From contig CAJTTS010000095.1 of NCBI GenBank assembly GCA_910579155.1, positions 1 to 11,003 on the forward strand: a stretch of DNA of 11,003 bases, in the 5' to 3' direction. Shown piece after piece: positions 1-5,727 of this stretch (positions are counted from its first letter, which is position 1; each line of letters opens with the position of its first letter). Made by a program: the position numbers and the translations under genes. This DNA is from an uncultured Oscillospiraceae bacterium. GTDB lineage: Bacteria; Bacillota_A; Clostridia; Oscillospirales; Oscillospiraceae. The notes under the pieces are model-generated. The model made no database searches. It saw only the letters and a program-made list of their open reading frames with translations, and had not been told where the DNA came from.

Positions 1-405
1 ATCCTGCTCAAGCGGGGTCTGTCCTCCACCATTGAGGAGTGGCTGATGAGCGCGGAGTATATCATGGCCGGGGGCAACCCCAACGTGATCCTGTGTGAGC
101 GGGGCATCCGCACCTTTGAGACCTTCACCCGCAACACCCTGGACCTGTCGGCGGTGCTGGCGGTGAAGAAGCAAAGCCACCTGCCGGTGGTGGTAGACCC
201 CTCCCACGCCTGCGGCAAGGCGTGGATGGTGGAGCGCATGGCCATGGCGGCGGTGGCCGCCGGGGCGGACGGACTCATCATCGAGGTGCATAACGATCCC
301 CCCCACGCCCTGTGCGACGGGGCCCAGTCCGTCACGCCGGATCAGTTCGGTTCCATCATGGACAAGCTCCGGGCGGTGGCCAGGTGCGTGGACAGGGAGC
401 TGTGA
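1..405 (+). CDS. aroF: 3-deoxy-7-phosphoheptulonate synthase (DAHP synthase), 3' part
   Basis: This is the C-terminal 134 residues of a DAHP synthase, which condenses phosphoenolpyruvate and erythrose 4-phosphate in the first step of the shikimate pathway. The frame is open from base 1, so the gene begins outside the window; the ATG at 46 is internal. Family signatures are the glycine-rich segment with NPNVILCERGIRTFE, the metal-site motif VVVDPSHACGK, and EVHNDPPHALCDGAQS followed by TPDQF near the C-terminus. These match the single-domain type I-beta (AroF/AroA(G)-like) enzymes, in which the stretch lies at the very end of the TIM barrel. It ends 35 bases before tyrA on the same strand, so the two probably form an aromatic amino acid operon. 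No regulatory ACT or chorismate mutase domain follows the barrel; an N-terminal extension cannot be judged. Family assignment is confident. Confidence 0.93.
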   Translation: MLLKRGLSSTIEEWLMSAEYIMAGGNPNVILCERGIRTFETFTRNTLDLSAVLAVKKQSHLPVVVDPSHACGKAWMVERMAMAAVAAGADGLIIEVHNDPPHALCDGAQSVTPDQFGSIMDKLRAVARCVDREL

Positions 406-440
406 TCCAGAAAAACGCGGTTGAGGAAGGAGCGCTTCCC

Positions 441-1319
441 ATGGAAAAAAGACGTATTTTAGTGGTTGGCTTAGGACTGATCGGCGGCTCCCTGGCCCTG
501 GCCCTCCAGGGCTTTGAGGACTTCGAGGTGGTGGGGGCGGTGCGCTCCCAGTCCACCTATGACAAGGCGGCGGCCATGGGCGCAGCGGACCGGCTCACCT
601 TCGATCCCGCCGCCGAGCTGCCCGGCGCGGACGTGGTGGTGCTGTGCCAGGACCCGGCGGGCATCATCGCCTTTCTGCAAGAGCACCGGGACTGCTTCAA
701 ACCCGGCTGCCTCATCTGGGACGTGTGCGGCGTGAAAACCGCCGTGATGGACGCGGCCCGGTGCCTGCCGGACGGGGTGGACTTCATCGGCTGCCACCCC
801 ATGGCGGGCAAGGAGGTGTCCGGCATCGACAACGCCGAGGGCACCCTGTTCCGCAACACCCACTTCATCGTCACCCCCGGCCCCCGGGCCACCAGGGAAC
901 ATTTGGGCCTGCTTCACCGCATGGCGGATTGGTGCCGGTTTGGCGACGTCATCGAGACCACCCCGGAGCGCCACGACGAGATGATCGCCTACACCAGCCA
1001 GCTCATGCACGTCATCGCCGTGTCGGTGTGCGACAACGAGGAGCTGTTCTCCTGCGAGGGTTTCGAGGGCGGCTCCTTCCGGGACTGCACCCGGGTGGCG
1101 GCGCTGGACCCAGCCATGTGGACCCAGCTCTTCACCCTGAACGCCCCGGCCCTCTCCAAAATGGTGGCCGGGCTGGAGGAGCGGATTCACCAGTACCGGG
1201 TGGCCATTGAGAACAACGACCGGGAGACCCTGAGCGCCATGCTGTCCCACGCCTCCGGCCGGAAGAAGCAGATCAACCTGGAGCGGGCCCGGGGCGACGA
1301 CGTGCGGCCTGGGTTCTGA
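441..1319 (+). CDS. tyrA: Prephenate dehydrogenase
   Basis: A 292-residue NAD(P)-dependent prephenate dehydrogenase, which converts prephenate to 4-hydroxyphenylpyruvate for tyrosine synthesis in the cytoplasm. The Rossmann motif GLGLIGGS lies at residues 10-17. The catalytic region GCHPMAGKEVSG places His119, and SQLMH places the second conserved His190. FRDCTRVA (about 213-220) is the helical-domain arginine motif of the family. There is no C-terminal ACT domain, so this is the short form without a fused tyrosine-sensing domain. The start at 441 is chosen because GAGGAAGGAG (423-432) sits at a suitable distance and the protein then begins MEKRRILVVG, right at the nucleotide fold. An upstream in-frame start at 312 would overlap aroF and adds nothing resembling the family. 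The gene probably shares a transcript with aroF. Confidence 0.95.
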   Translation: MEKRRILVVGLGLIGGSLALALQGFEDFEVVGAVRSQSTYDKAAAMGAADRLTFDPAAELPGADVVVLCQDPAGIIAFLQEHRDCFKPGCLIWDVCGVKTAVMDAARCLPDGVDFIGCHPMAGKEVSGIDNAEGTLFRNTHFIVTPGPRATREHLGLLHRMADWCRFGDVIETTPERHDEMIAYTSQLMHVIAVSVCDNEELFSCEGFEGGSFRDCTRVAALDPAMWTQLFTLNAPALSKMVAGLEERIHQYRVAIENNDRETLSAMLSHASGRKKQINLERARGDDVRPGF

Positions 1320-1332
1320 TCGGAAATCTAAT

Positions 1333-1361
1333 TTGACAAGAACCTTCCCTGGTGGTACACT
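1333..1361 (+). promoter_or_regulatory. Sigma-A-like promoter for the Nudix gene
   Basis: A perfect -35 box TTGACA (1333-1338) is followed by a 17-base spacer and the -10 box TACACT (1356-1361), with a TGG extended -10 element directly before it. Transcription would begin near 1368, about 45 bases before the Nudix start codon. It lies just after the tyrA stop, so the Nudix gene is probably transcribed independently of aroF-tyrA. Start-site mapping is not available. Confidence 0.75.
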
Positions 1362-1370
1362 GGCGTTGAA

Positions 1371-1401
1371 CACGGCCCGCAGCCCAAAATATTCGGCCGT
1401 G
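1371..1401 (+). repeat. Inverted repeat in the Nudix leader next to the ribosome binding site
   Basis: CACGGCC (1371-1377) is complementary to GGCCGTG (1395-1401), with a 17-base loop. The hairpin would form at the very 5' end of the transcript predicted from the promoter at 1333. Its right arm abuts or overlaps the Shine-Dalgarno GGGGAGG (1401-1407). It could modulate ribosome access or stabilise the mRNA; that role is inference. Confidence 0.4.
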
Positions 1402-1412
1402 GGGAGGCTGTT

Positions 1413-1880
1413 ATGGGTTACATCATGGATCTGCGGGCCTACGTGGGCCACCGGCCGCTCATTCAAGTGGGTTCCGCCGTTATTCTGGATGACGAACAAG
1501 GGCGCATCCTTCTGCAATTGCGCACCGACGACCACCGATGGAGTTTTTCCGCAGCGGGTTCCATGGAACCGGGGGAGTCGGCGGAGGAGACCGCCCGCCG
1601 GGAGCTTCTGGAGGAGACCGGGCTCACGGCGAACAGCCTGGAGCTTGTGGGCGTGTACACCGGGCCAGAGGAGCACGCCGTCTATCCCAACGGCGACGAG
1701 GTTTACAACGTGGAATTTTTCTTCGTGTGCCGGGACTGGTCCGGGACGCTGAAATGCCAGGAGGACGAGGTGGAGGAGCTGCGGTTTTTCCATCCGGACG
1801 AGTTCCCTCCCGGCCTGTCCGGGGGGCTGCGGCGACGGATCCCGGATTGGGCGAGGTACAGGCAGTCCCTGAACGGCTGA
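1413..1880 (+). CDS. Nudix hydrolase
   Basis: A 155-residue Nudix-fold pyrophosphatase. The box GX5EX7REUXEEXGU is complete: Gly49, Glu55, Arg63-Glu64, Glu67-Glu68 and Gly70, with the glutamates that bind divalent metal. The N-terminal stretch MDLRAYVGHRPLIQVGS is shared by a group of Firmicutes Nudix proteins annotated as NTP pyrophosphohydrolases or ADP-ribose pyrophosphatases. Sequence alone does not fix the substrate, a nucleoside diphosphate derivative being the class expectation. The start at 1413 is preferred because GGGGAGG (1401-1407) lies five bases upstream; the later ATG at 1425 is too far from it. It has its own promoter and lies between the aromatic operon and the sporulation block. 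No signal peptide or membrane segment is seen, so it is cytoplasmic. Confidence 0.9.
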   Translation: MGYIMDLRAYVGHRPLIQVGSAVILDDEQGRILLQLRTDDHRWSFSAAGSMEPGESAEETARRELLEETGLTANSLELVGVYTGPEEHAVYPNGDEVYNVEFFFVCRDWSGTLKCQEDEVEELRFFHPDEFPPGLSGGLRRRIPDWARYRQSLNG

Positions 1881-1897
1881 GCCGCTTTCTTCCCCAG

Positions 1898-1926
1898 TCA
1901 TATTCCTGGGACAAACCCCATAGAAT
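1898..1926 (+). promoter_or_regulatory. Sigma-E (mother-cell sporulation) promoter for yabP
   Basis: TCATATT (1898-1904) matches the Bacillus subtilis sigma-E -35 consensus KMATATT at every position. After a 14-base spacer, CATAGAAT (1919-1926) matches the -10 consensus CATACAHT at seven of eight positions. It lies 28 bases before the yabP start, in front of genes that are sigma-E controlled in B. subtilis. The match and context together make this a strong prediction. Confidence 0.75.
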
Positions 1927-1954
1927 GGATCATCAAGGGTAAGGAGATGGTCCT

Positions 1955-2236
1955 ATGGCATACGACGGCGGCCTGTCCGCCCCCCACCACGTGGTGATTG
2001 AGGAGCGCAAGAGCCTCACCGTGTCCGGCGTGGAGGACGTGGAGCGGTTTGATGAAAATACCATTGTGCTGTCCACCTCCAAAGGCACCATGGTGGTGAC
2101 CGGGGAGGATCTGCACATCGAAAAGCTGTCCCTGGACGGCGGCGACTTGAAGGTGGAGGGTGAGGTGGACTCCGTCACCTACGAGGACGACGGGGGTTCA
2201 AACCGGGGCGGCTTCCTGGCCCGGCTGCTGCGCTGA
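1955..2236 (+). CDS. yabP: Sporulation protein YabP
   Basis: A 93-residue YabP/YqfC-family protein. In B. subtilis YabP is made in the mother cell under sigma-E during endospore formation; the molecular role is poorly defined, and the family localises to the forespore coat or cortex region. The sequence shows the typical alternation of short beta strands: LTVSGVEDVERFDENTIVLST (about 21-41), then KGTMVVTGEDLHIEKLSLDGGDLKVEGEVDSVTYED. AAGGAG (1941-1946) lies eight bases before the ATG. The gene is followed two bases after its stop by yabQ. The acidic turn EDDGGSNRGG and basic end ARLLR form a variable tail. The sigma-E promoter upstream supports both function and start site. Confidence 0.93.
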   Translation: MAYDGGLSAPHHVVIEERKSLTVSGVEDVERFDENTIVLSTSKGTMVVTGEDLHIEKLSLDGGDLKVEGEVDSVTYEDDGGSNRGGFLARLLR

Positions 2237-2238
2237 CT

Positions 2239-2904
2239 ATGTATGTAGATGTCCTGGACCAGGCGCTGGTTTTCGGGCAGGGATTCCTGCTGGGGGCGGC
2301 CCTGGGCCTGGTTTACGACGGGATGCGCACCCTGCGCCGGAGCCTGAAGCTGGCCGCGCTGGCCTTCCTGCTGGACCTGCTGTTCTGGATCGGCGCGGCG
2401 GCGTCCTTGTTCGCCTTCACCCTGCTGCGGGACGACGGACAGGTGCGCATTTTCCACATGGCCGCGGCGGTGCTGGGGGGCGGGGGCTATTTCCTCACCC
2501 TCAGCAAGCTGGTTTTGCCCCTTTTTTTGTGGCTGGCCGGTATCATTCGGGCCCTTTTCCGGCTTTTTACCGCCCCTGCGCGGCGGGCCGGGCGGGCCGG
2601 AAAAAAATTTTTGAAATTTCAAAAAAAACACTTCCAAAATTGGCTTGTCTGGTATAAAATGAGTGTACTATACCGTTTCACAGGAGACGGGGAGCAGGGG
2701 GTGGCGAGTCATGAAGTTGAAGAGGGCCGGCATGGCCACAAAATTGCTGGTGCTGGTGCTATTGGCCGTCATATCCATCGCCCTGCTGTCCACTCAGGCC
2801 AAGCTCAGCGCGGCTCAGACCGACCGGGACGCGCTGGCCCGCCAGGTGCAGGAGCAGCAGGAAGCAAACGCCGCCCTGCAAGACGGCATCGACCACAGCG
2901 ATGA
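2239..2904 (+). CDS. yabQ: Spore cortex biosynthesis protein YabQ, with an anomalous 3' extension
   Basis: A polytopic membrane protein of the YabQ family, needed in B. subtilis for spore cortex formation. Hydrophobic segments lie at about residues 8-26, 38-62, 71-88 and 90-108, with the family-like DGMRTLRR between the first two. A basic stretch RRAGRAGKKFLKFQKK (about 115-130) follows. The start lies two bases after the yabP stop without a strong ribosome site, so translational coupling is likely. The conserved part appears to end near residue 140. The open frame then runs on to 2904, overlapping divIC by 194 bases with low-complexity G/R/H-rich sequence that looks like a shadow of divIC. 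Homopolymer A-runs at 2601-2607 and 2621-2628 precede this. A one-base shift there in either direction would stop at 2657 or 2662, before divIC. Either the overlap is real, or an indel or slippage site is present. Family confident, end uncertain. Confidence 0.85.
   Translation: MYVDVLDQALVFGQGFLLGAALGLVYDGMRTLRRSLKLAALAFLLDLLFWIGAAASLFAFTLLRDDGQVRIFHMAAAVLGGGGYFLTLSKLVLPLFLWLAGIIRALFRLFTAPARRAGRAGKKFLKFQKKHFQNWLVWYKMSVLYRFTGDGEQGVASHEVEEGRHGHKIAGAGAIGRHIHRPAVHSGQAQRGSDRPGRAGPPGAGAAGSKRRPARRHRPQR
2608..2625. repeat. 18-bp AT-rich perfect palindrome within the yabQ 3' region
   Basis: TTTTTGAAATTTCAAAAA is a perfect palindrome flanked by A-runs, inside otherwise GC-rich coding sequence. It encodes part of the basic YabQ tail. 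It has no loop and no GC-rich stem, so it is a poor intrinsic terminator; its relation to the frame anomaly is unknown. Confidence 0.5.
2650..2660 (+). promoter_or_regulatory. Extended -10 promoter candidate for divIC
   Basis: TGGTATAAAAT combines a TGN extended -10 element with TATAAA, about 50 bases before the divIC start. No good -35 hexamer is present at 17 bases; extended -10 promoters tolerate this. It would give divIC vegetative expression independent of the sigma-E promoter, which makes biological sense because divIC is needed in growing cells. Confidence 0.5.
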
Positions 2905-2989
2905 CCCGGAGTATCTGGCAGACATCGCCAGAAGCCGCCTGGGTCTGGTGGAACCGGGGGAGATTGAGTTTGTCGATCCCTCTAAATAG
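2711..2989 (+). CDS. divIC: Septum formation initiator protein (DivIC/FtsB family)
   Basis: A 92-residue bitopic membrane protein of the FtsB/DivIC family, part of the FtsL-DivIB-DivIC divisome subcomplex that licenses septal peptidoglycan synthesis. A short basic cytoplasmic tail (MKLKRAGMATK) is followed by one transmembrane helix (about 12-28). Next comes a coiled-coil stretch rich in A, Q, E and K (about 30-58), then the family signature DPEYLADIARSRLGLVEPGE near the C-terminus. The ATG at 2711 is chosen because it gives the usual short tail; a GTG at 2663 would add an unusual extension. The ribosome site is weak (GGGGGTGG just upstream), so coupling to yabQ translation is possible. Position after yabPQ and before an S1 protein matches the B. 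subtilis order yabP-yabQ-divIC-yabR. Confidence 0.92.
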   Translation: MKLKRAGMATKLLVLVLLAVISIALLSTQAKLSAAQTDRDALARQVQEQQEANAALQDGIDHSDDPEYLADIARSRLGLVEPGEIEFVDPSK

Positions 2990-3033
2990 TATAGCAAATT
3001 ATCTTATCACAGGGAGAGGAAACAGAGAGATTT

Positions 3034-3522
3034 ATGGGGATTGAAGTAGGATCTATCTTGGATGGCAAGGTGACGGGGATCACCAAGTTCGGCGCGTTTG
3101 TGTCCCTGCCCGGCAACCGGTCCGGGCTGGTACATATCTCGGAGATCGCGTACTCCTATGTCAACGATGTGCACGACCTGCTGGCCGAGGGGCAGGACGT
3201 CAAGGTGAAGGTCATTGGGATCGACGCCAATAACCGGATCAACCTGTCCATCAAACAGGCCCTTCCCCCTCCGCCCCGGCCGGAGCGTCGGGCCGGACCC
3301 CGCCCCGGCGGGCCCAACAACCGTCCCCACCCTGAGGGCGACCGTCGGCCGGACGGCCGCCGTTCGGCCCCTGCCCGCGGCTTCGCGCCGGAGCCCACCC
3401 AGCCCAGGGGCCCGGCCAGCTTCGAGGATCAGCTTAAGCAGTTTATGGCCAGCTCCGACAGCAAGCTGTCCGAGCTCCATATGAACGAAAAGCGCAGCAA
3501 CCGCCGGGGCGGGAGAAAATAG
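3034..3522 (+). CDS. S1 domain RNA-binding protein (YabR-like)
   Basis: A 162-residue protein with one S1 OB-fold RNA-binding domain at residues 5-74: VGSILDGKVTGITKFGAFVSL, then GLVHISEIA and VKVKVIGIDANNRINLSIKQA. A P/R/G-rich, probably disordered and positively charged linker covers about 77-134. The C-terminal helix FEDQLKQFMASSDSKL ends in a basic tail. The arrangement is that of Firmicutes YabR/YugI-type proteins, which bind RNA or associate with ribosomes; the exact role is not established. The gene sits where yabR lies in B. subtilis, closing the yabPQ-divIC block, 44 bases after divIC. The upstream AGGGAGAGG (3011-3019) and GAGAGA stretch supply a purine-rich ribosome site. An intrinsic terminator follows the stop within 15 bases. 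Confidence 0.93.
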   Translation: MGIEVGSILDGKVTGITKFGAFVSLPGNRSGLVHISEIAYSYVNDVHDLLAEGQDVKVKVIGIDANNRINLSIKQALPPPPRPERRAGPRPGGPNNRPHPEGDRRPDGRRSAPARGFAPEPTQPRGPASFEDQLKQFMASSDSKLSELHMNEKRSNRRGGRK

Positions 3523-3534
3523 ATCCCAATCGAA

Positions 3535-3563
3535 GGGGGGACGCAACCGCGTCCCCCCTTTTT
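3535..3563 (+). terminator. Intrinsic terminator of the yabP-yabQ-divIC-S1 operon
   Basis: A perfect 10-bp stem, GGGGGGACGC (3535-3544) with GCGTCCCCCC (3549-3558), closes an AACC tetraloop and is followed directly by TTTTT (3559-3563). It starts 12 bases after the S1 gene stop. Confidence 0.93.
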
Positions 3564-3566
3564 ATG

Positions 3567-3604
3567 AAAAAACGGCTCTTTTCCCACGGAAAGGGAAAAG
3601 AGCC
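3567..3604 (-). terminator. Minus-strand intrinsic-terminator-like hairpin
   Basis: GGCTCTTTTCCC (3574-3585) pairs perfectly with GGGAAAAGAGCC (3593-3604) over 12 bp with a 7-base loop. The T-tract is on the minus strand: AAAAAA at 3567-3572 reads as T6 after the stem. On the plus strand there is no T-tail. It would end minus-strand transcription arriving from the right, yet the genes to the right are on the plus strand. It may block antisense transcription or be left from an earlier gene order. Confidence 0.6.
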
Positions 3605-3637
3605 CAAAGGTTATTTGCGCGGGAGAATGGAATGACC

Positions 3638-3673
3638 GCATGGGGCAGCCCCATGCTTGCGGCACGTGCCGCA
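3638..3673. repeat. Two adjacent perfect palindromes in the amidohydrolase leader
   Basis: GCATGGGGC-A-GCCCCATGC (3638-3656) is followed one base later by TGCGGCACGTGCCGCA (3658-3673). Both are perfect inverted repeats. They lie 60-95 bases before the amidohydrolase start in a region with no convincing -35/-10 pair. They could be a dimeric-repressor operator, RNA hairpins, or a REP-like intergenic element. The close spacing of a 9+9 and an 8+8 palindrome is unusual. Confidence 0.6.
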
Positions 3674-3732
3674 GATACAGCATATCACAGCGCCGGCTAA
3701 AAAATTGTCGAACGCCGGCAGGAGGGATAACA

Positions 3733-4881
3733 ATGCTCATTGTCAACGGCGTGATCCACACCATGGAAACCGGCACCATCCCCAACGGCTTTGTCTGGAT
3801 GCAAGGAAGCCGCATCGCTCAGGTGGGTCCCATGTCCGCCCTTCCGGACGACGCGGACCTGGACAACCTGGTGGACGCCCAGGGCGGCCACGTCCTCCCA
3901 GGCTTTATTGACGCCCACTGCCACGTGGGCCTGTACGGTTCCGCCGCTCAGGAGGACGACCTGAACGAGTCCCCCGCCCCCTGTACCCCCCAACTTCGGG
4001 CCCTGGACGGCGTGAATCCCTTCAACCAGTATTTCGCCGAGGCCCGCCGGGCGGGCGTGACCTGCGTCCACACCGGCCCCGGCTCCGCCAACCCCATCGC
4101 CGGGCAGTCTATCCTGCTCAAAACCGTGGGCACGGTGGTGGACCAGATGGCGGTGCGCACCCCCGCAGCCATGAAATTCGCTCTGGGAGAGAACCCCAAG
4201 GGCGTACACAAGGGCCACGGCCCCGCCACCCGCATGGCCACCGCCGCCCTCATCCGGGAAAAGTTGGGCCAGGCGCTGAGCTACGACCTGAAATGGACCC
4301 GCGCCCAGGTGGACGACCAGATGGACGCCCCCGAGCCAGACGCCCAACTGGACGCCCTGCGCCCGGTGGTAACGGGCCGTCTGCCCGCTCACTTCCATGC
4401 ACACCGGGCAGACGACATCGTCACCGCCGTACGGCTCAGCCGGGAATTCGGGCTGGACTGCGTTATTGTCCACGGCACCGAAGGCCATCTCATCGCCGAG
4501 TTCCTGGCCAAGGAGGGGGTGCCCGTCATCACCGGCCCCTTCCTGATGGACCGCTGCAAGCCGGAGCTGGGACATCTCGCCATGGACAACACCGCCCTCC
4601 TGGTCCGGGCCGGGGTGCAGGTGGCCATCTGTACCGACCACCCGGAGACCCCCGTCCACCTGCTCCCCTTCTGCGCCGCCATGGCCGCCCGGGCCGGGAT
4701 GGACGAGGAGGAGGCGCTGGCCGCCATCACCATCAACGCCGCTTGCGTCTGCGGCGTAGGCGATCGACTGGGTTCCCTCTCCCCCGGCAAGGACGCGGAC
4801 ATCGTGGTCATGGACGGCCACCCCTTCCACTGGCGCACCCGCGCCACCCACGTATTCATCGACGGACAGGAGGTCGTTTAA
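3733..4881 (+). CDS. Amidohydrolase family protein (imidazolonepropionase-like)
   Basis: A 382-residue metal-dependent amidohydrolase with the two-part layout of the superfamily. A small beta-sandwich is formed by the N-terminal MLIVNGVIHTMETGTI and C-terminal LSPGKDADIVVMDGHP segments, around a TIM barrel. Metal ligands are visible: HxH in PGFIDAHCHVG (His62, His64), His222/His224 in AHFHAHR, His247 or His252 in VHGTEGH, and Asp302 in CTDHPETP. These fit imidazolonepropionase-like or related cyclic-amide hydrolases; the substrate cannot be named from sequence. AGGAGGG (3720-3726) six bases before the ATG fixes the start at 3733; upstream in-frame codons from 3640 lie in the palindrome region and are not coding-like. 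Its stop codon is immediately adjacent to the next ATG, so it is co-translated with the fumarase subunit. No signal peptide. Confidence 0.9.
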   Translation: MLIVNGVIHTMETGTIPNGFVWMQGSRIAQVGPMSALPDDADLDNLVDAQGGHVLPGFIDAHCHVGLYGSAAQEDDLNESPAPCTPQLRALDGVNPFNQYFAEARRAGVTCVHTGPGSANPIAGQSILLKTVGTVVDQMAVRTPAAMKFALGENPKGVHKGHGPATRMATAALIREKLGQALSYDLKWTRAQVDDQMDAPEPDAQLDALRPVVTGRLPAHFHAHRADDIVTAVRLSREFGLDCVIVHGTEGHLIAEFLAKEGVPVITGPFLMDRCKPELGHLAMDNTALLVRAGVQVAICTDHPETPVHLLPFCAAMAARAGMDEEEALAAITINAACVCGVGDRLGSLSPGKDADIVVMDGHPFHWRTRATHVFIDGQEVV

Positions 4882-5727
4882 ATGGTACGGGAAATTGAGG
4901 CGAAGACCCTGTCCGACGCCATCCGGGCGCTTTGCATTGAGGCCAACACCATTCTGCCCCAGGATCTGAGAGACGCCATCTGCGCCGCCCGGAAGGACGA
5001 GCCCTCTCCGGTGGGGCAGGCCATTTTAGGGGACCTGGTGGAAAATTACCAATTCGCAGAATCCAAGGGCCTGCCCATCTGCCAGGACACCGGCATGGCC
5101 GTGGTTTTCATGGACTGGGGCCAGGACTGCCATCTCACCGGCGGCTCTTTAGAGGAAGCTGTCAACGACGGCGTGCGCCGGGGCTATCTGGACGGCCATC
5201 TGCGGCTGTCGGTGGTGGGCGACCCCCTCAGACGGGTGAACACCAACGACAACACCCCCGCCATCCTCCACCTGCGGATGGTAGCCGGGGACCAGGTGGA
5301 GATCACCATTGCTCCCAAGGGCTTCGGCAGTGAGAACATGACCAGGCTCAAAATGTTCAACCCCTCCGTCACCGTGGAACAGGTGGAGGACTTCATTGTG
5401 GACTGCGTATCTCAGGCCGGGTCCAACCCCTGCCCGCCGGTGGTAATCGGCATCGGCCTGGGCGGCACGTCCGAGGTGGCAGCAGAGCTGGCCAAGCGCG
5501 CCCTCCTGCGTCCCGCCGGGGAGCGCCACCCCGATCCCTTCTATGCGGCCATGGAGGGGCGCATCCTGGAGCGGGTCAACCGCCTGGGCATCGGCCCCCA
5601 GGGACTGGGCGGGGCCACCACCGCCCTATCCGCCGCCATTCTCACCCAGGGCACCCACATCGCGGGACTGCCCTGCGCCGTCAATCTGGGGTGCCATGTG
5701 ACACGGCACGCACATGTGACACTATGA
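4882..5727 (+). CDS. Class I fumarate hydratase, alpha subunit (TtdA/FumA N-terminal domain)
   Basis: A 281-residue Fe-S hydro-lyase alpha subunit. Class I fumarases interconvert fumarate and malate with an oxygen-sensitive [4Fe-4S] cluster; tartrate dehydratase alpha is a close relative. Three cluster cysteines are seen: Cys67 in LPICQDTGMAV, Cys184 in NPCPPVVIGIGLGG, and Cys271 in NLGCHVTRHA. Other family motifs are NTNDNTPA, FGSENMTRLKMFNP and GPQGLGGATTAL. Length is typical of a separate alpha subunit. AGGAGGT (4868-4874) lies inside the end of the amidohydrolase gene, seven bases before the ATG that follows its stop directly. The beta subunit, normally encoded right after alpha and required for activity, is absent here: an AT-rich acetyltransferase begins inside the stop codon. 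The enzyme may therefore be non-functional or use a beta chain encoded elsewhere. Fumarase versus tartrate dehydratase is not decidable. Confidence 0.92.
   Translation: MVREIEAKTLSDAIRALCIEANTILPQDLRDAICAARKDEPSPVGQAILGDLVENYQFAESKGLPICQDTGMAVVFMDWGQDCHLTGGSLEEAVNDGVRRGYLDGHLRLSVVGDPLRRVNTNDNTPAILHLRMVAGDQVEITIAPKGFGSENMTRLKMFNPSVTVEQVEDFIVDCVSQAGSNPCPPVVIGIGLGGTSEVAAELAKRALLRPAGERHPDPFYAAMEGRILERVNRLGIGPQGLGGATTALSAAILTQGTHIAGLPCAVNLGCHVTRHAHVTL
5695..5722. repeat. 10-bp direct repeat at the fumarase/acetyltransferase junction
   Basis: CATGTGACAC occurs at 5695-5704 and again at 5713-5722, an 18-base period, encoding HVT twice at the end of the fumarase alpha subunit. The second copy ends two bases before the acetyltransferase ATG and marks the sharp change from GC-rich to AT-rich DNA. 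It may be a recombination scar. Confidence 0.55.

Noticed and set aside
471..1901. Long minus-strand open frame (476 codons) opposite tyrA and the Nudix gene.
   Set aside because: It is a shadow frame produced by GC-rich codon bias. The plus strand has two clear families, ribosome sites and a promoter, and the antisense product is H/G/P/R-rich without motifs.
2608..2625. AT palindrome in yabQ considered as an intrinsic terminator.
   Set aside because: The stem is almost all A/T with no loop, and it lies inside coding sequence upstream of divIC, so termination there is unlikely.
3697..4851. Long minus-strand open frame opposite the amidohydrolase, considered because of the minus-strand terminator at 3567-3604.
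   Set aside because: Its composition (G, V, H-rich, no family motifs) is typical of antisense frames in GC-rich genes, and the plus-strand amidohydrolase has all its metal ligands.
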